Below, one piece after another: positions 63,601-64,000 of a stretch of DNA of 64,000 bases; the first letter of the stretch is position 1, and every line of letters begins with the position of its first letter. The stretch is taken from NCBI GenBank assembly GCA_037043015.1, contig CM073325.1:20563001-20627000 (forward strand). The letters are read 5' to 3'. The notes beneath the pieces are model-generated. The model was not told where the DNA came from and ran no database searches. It was given only the letters and a program-made list of their open reading frames with translations. Position numbers and translations under genes: made by a program. The stretch is from Bryum argenteum. Taxonomy: Eukaryota > Streptophyta > Bryopsida > Bryales > Bryaceae.

Positions 63601-64000
63601 GGGTTTCCTCTAACTTCTCTAAGTTCACCAAGTTGATCCTACTTCCCAACATGTTGGGTGCCTTGGTGAACTCCAACTCAATCTCCTTGCCTTTGGGGTT
63701 GGCAACCACACTCAATGGCCGCCTCCTTATATCCAGCCCATAGCTGTCAAAGAAAGTATTACCCAAGATGATATCAATCCCATTCATCTCACAAACCGTG
63801 AAGTTTTCCACAAATGTGAAGTTTTGACACTTCACTTCTACTCCCGTAGCTACAAGGCATGTTTGGTGAGGCTTGCCTTTTGCAAACCTCACTTGGATGG
63901 GCTTGCTTGCCTTGCTCAAATGCAAGCCCATCCTCTTCGCAGCTTCCGGACTTATGAACGAGTGGGTTGCCCCTGTATCCAACAGAAAGCAATTGTCACT
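58482..64000 (-). mobile_element. Ty3/gypsy chromovirus, 3' part, continues beyond the window
   Basis: Read on the minus strand, the order is retropepsin ([20 protein letters not shown] at about 63980), reverse transcriptase ([20 protein letters not shown], then IVYIDDILVFSKT), RNase H (MHTDASDFAIGGVL), zinc-binding and core integrase (about 62200-61280), a C-terminal chromodomain (YLVKWRGYHEKEATWVEA, about 60730), polypurine tract and 3' LTR. The chromodomain places it among chromoviruses. Long frames survive, suggesting recent insertion; it is interrupted at a few points. Gag and the 5' LTR lie outside the window. Confidence 0.88.

Overview
The window looks like nuclear DNA of a land plant, most likely a seed-free one (bryophyte-like). 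It is AT-rich and carries spliced genes with canonical GT..AG introns. The protein set is plant-like: a PS1-type FHA+PIN protein, SNX1, an F-box/LRR protein, a type II aromatic amino acid decarboxylase-like enzyme and an OPCL1/4CL-like ligase. Copia and chromodomain Ty3/gypsy retroelements and several MITE families fill the spaces. I cannot name the species.

Layout. 1-11 kb is repeat-rich and has no convincing gene: a 2.3-kb segmental duplication with an inverted module, a palindromic minisatellite, a MITE, a 1.4-kb foldback element and a 265-bp tandem repeat. 11.1-20 kb holds ribosomal protein eL43 (+), a PS1-like FHA/PIN gene (-) and an F-box/LRR gene (-). 20-35 kb is a transposon block: a decayed gypsy element whose LTRs are full of heat-shock-element-like motifs, a nearly full-length copia element with an inverted LTR fragment at its 5' end, and MITEs. 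35-38 kb holds a sorting nexin 1 orthologue (+). 38.4-40.7 kb carries several palindromic elements.

40.8-57.5 kb holds four genes, three of them enzymes: a predicted aromatic acetaldehyde synthase/decarboxylase (+), a peroxisomal-type acyl-CoA ligase (-, tail to tail with the first), a small secreted or membrane protein (-), and a bacterial-type acetolactate synthase split into at least 16 exons (-). 58.5-64 kb is the 3' half of a chromodomain gypsy element that runs off the window.

For six genes (eL43, F-box/LRR, SNX1, AADC-like, acyl-CoA ligase, acetolactate synthase) I joined exons by hand, checking splice sites and phase; all gave continuous frames of family-typical length. The three neighbouring enzymes (aldehyde or amine formation from aromatic amino acids, CoA activation of acids, ThDP carboligation) could form a small metabolic neighbourhood, but that is inference from position only.
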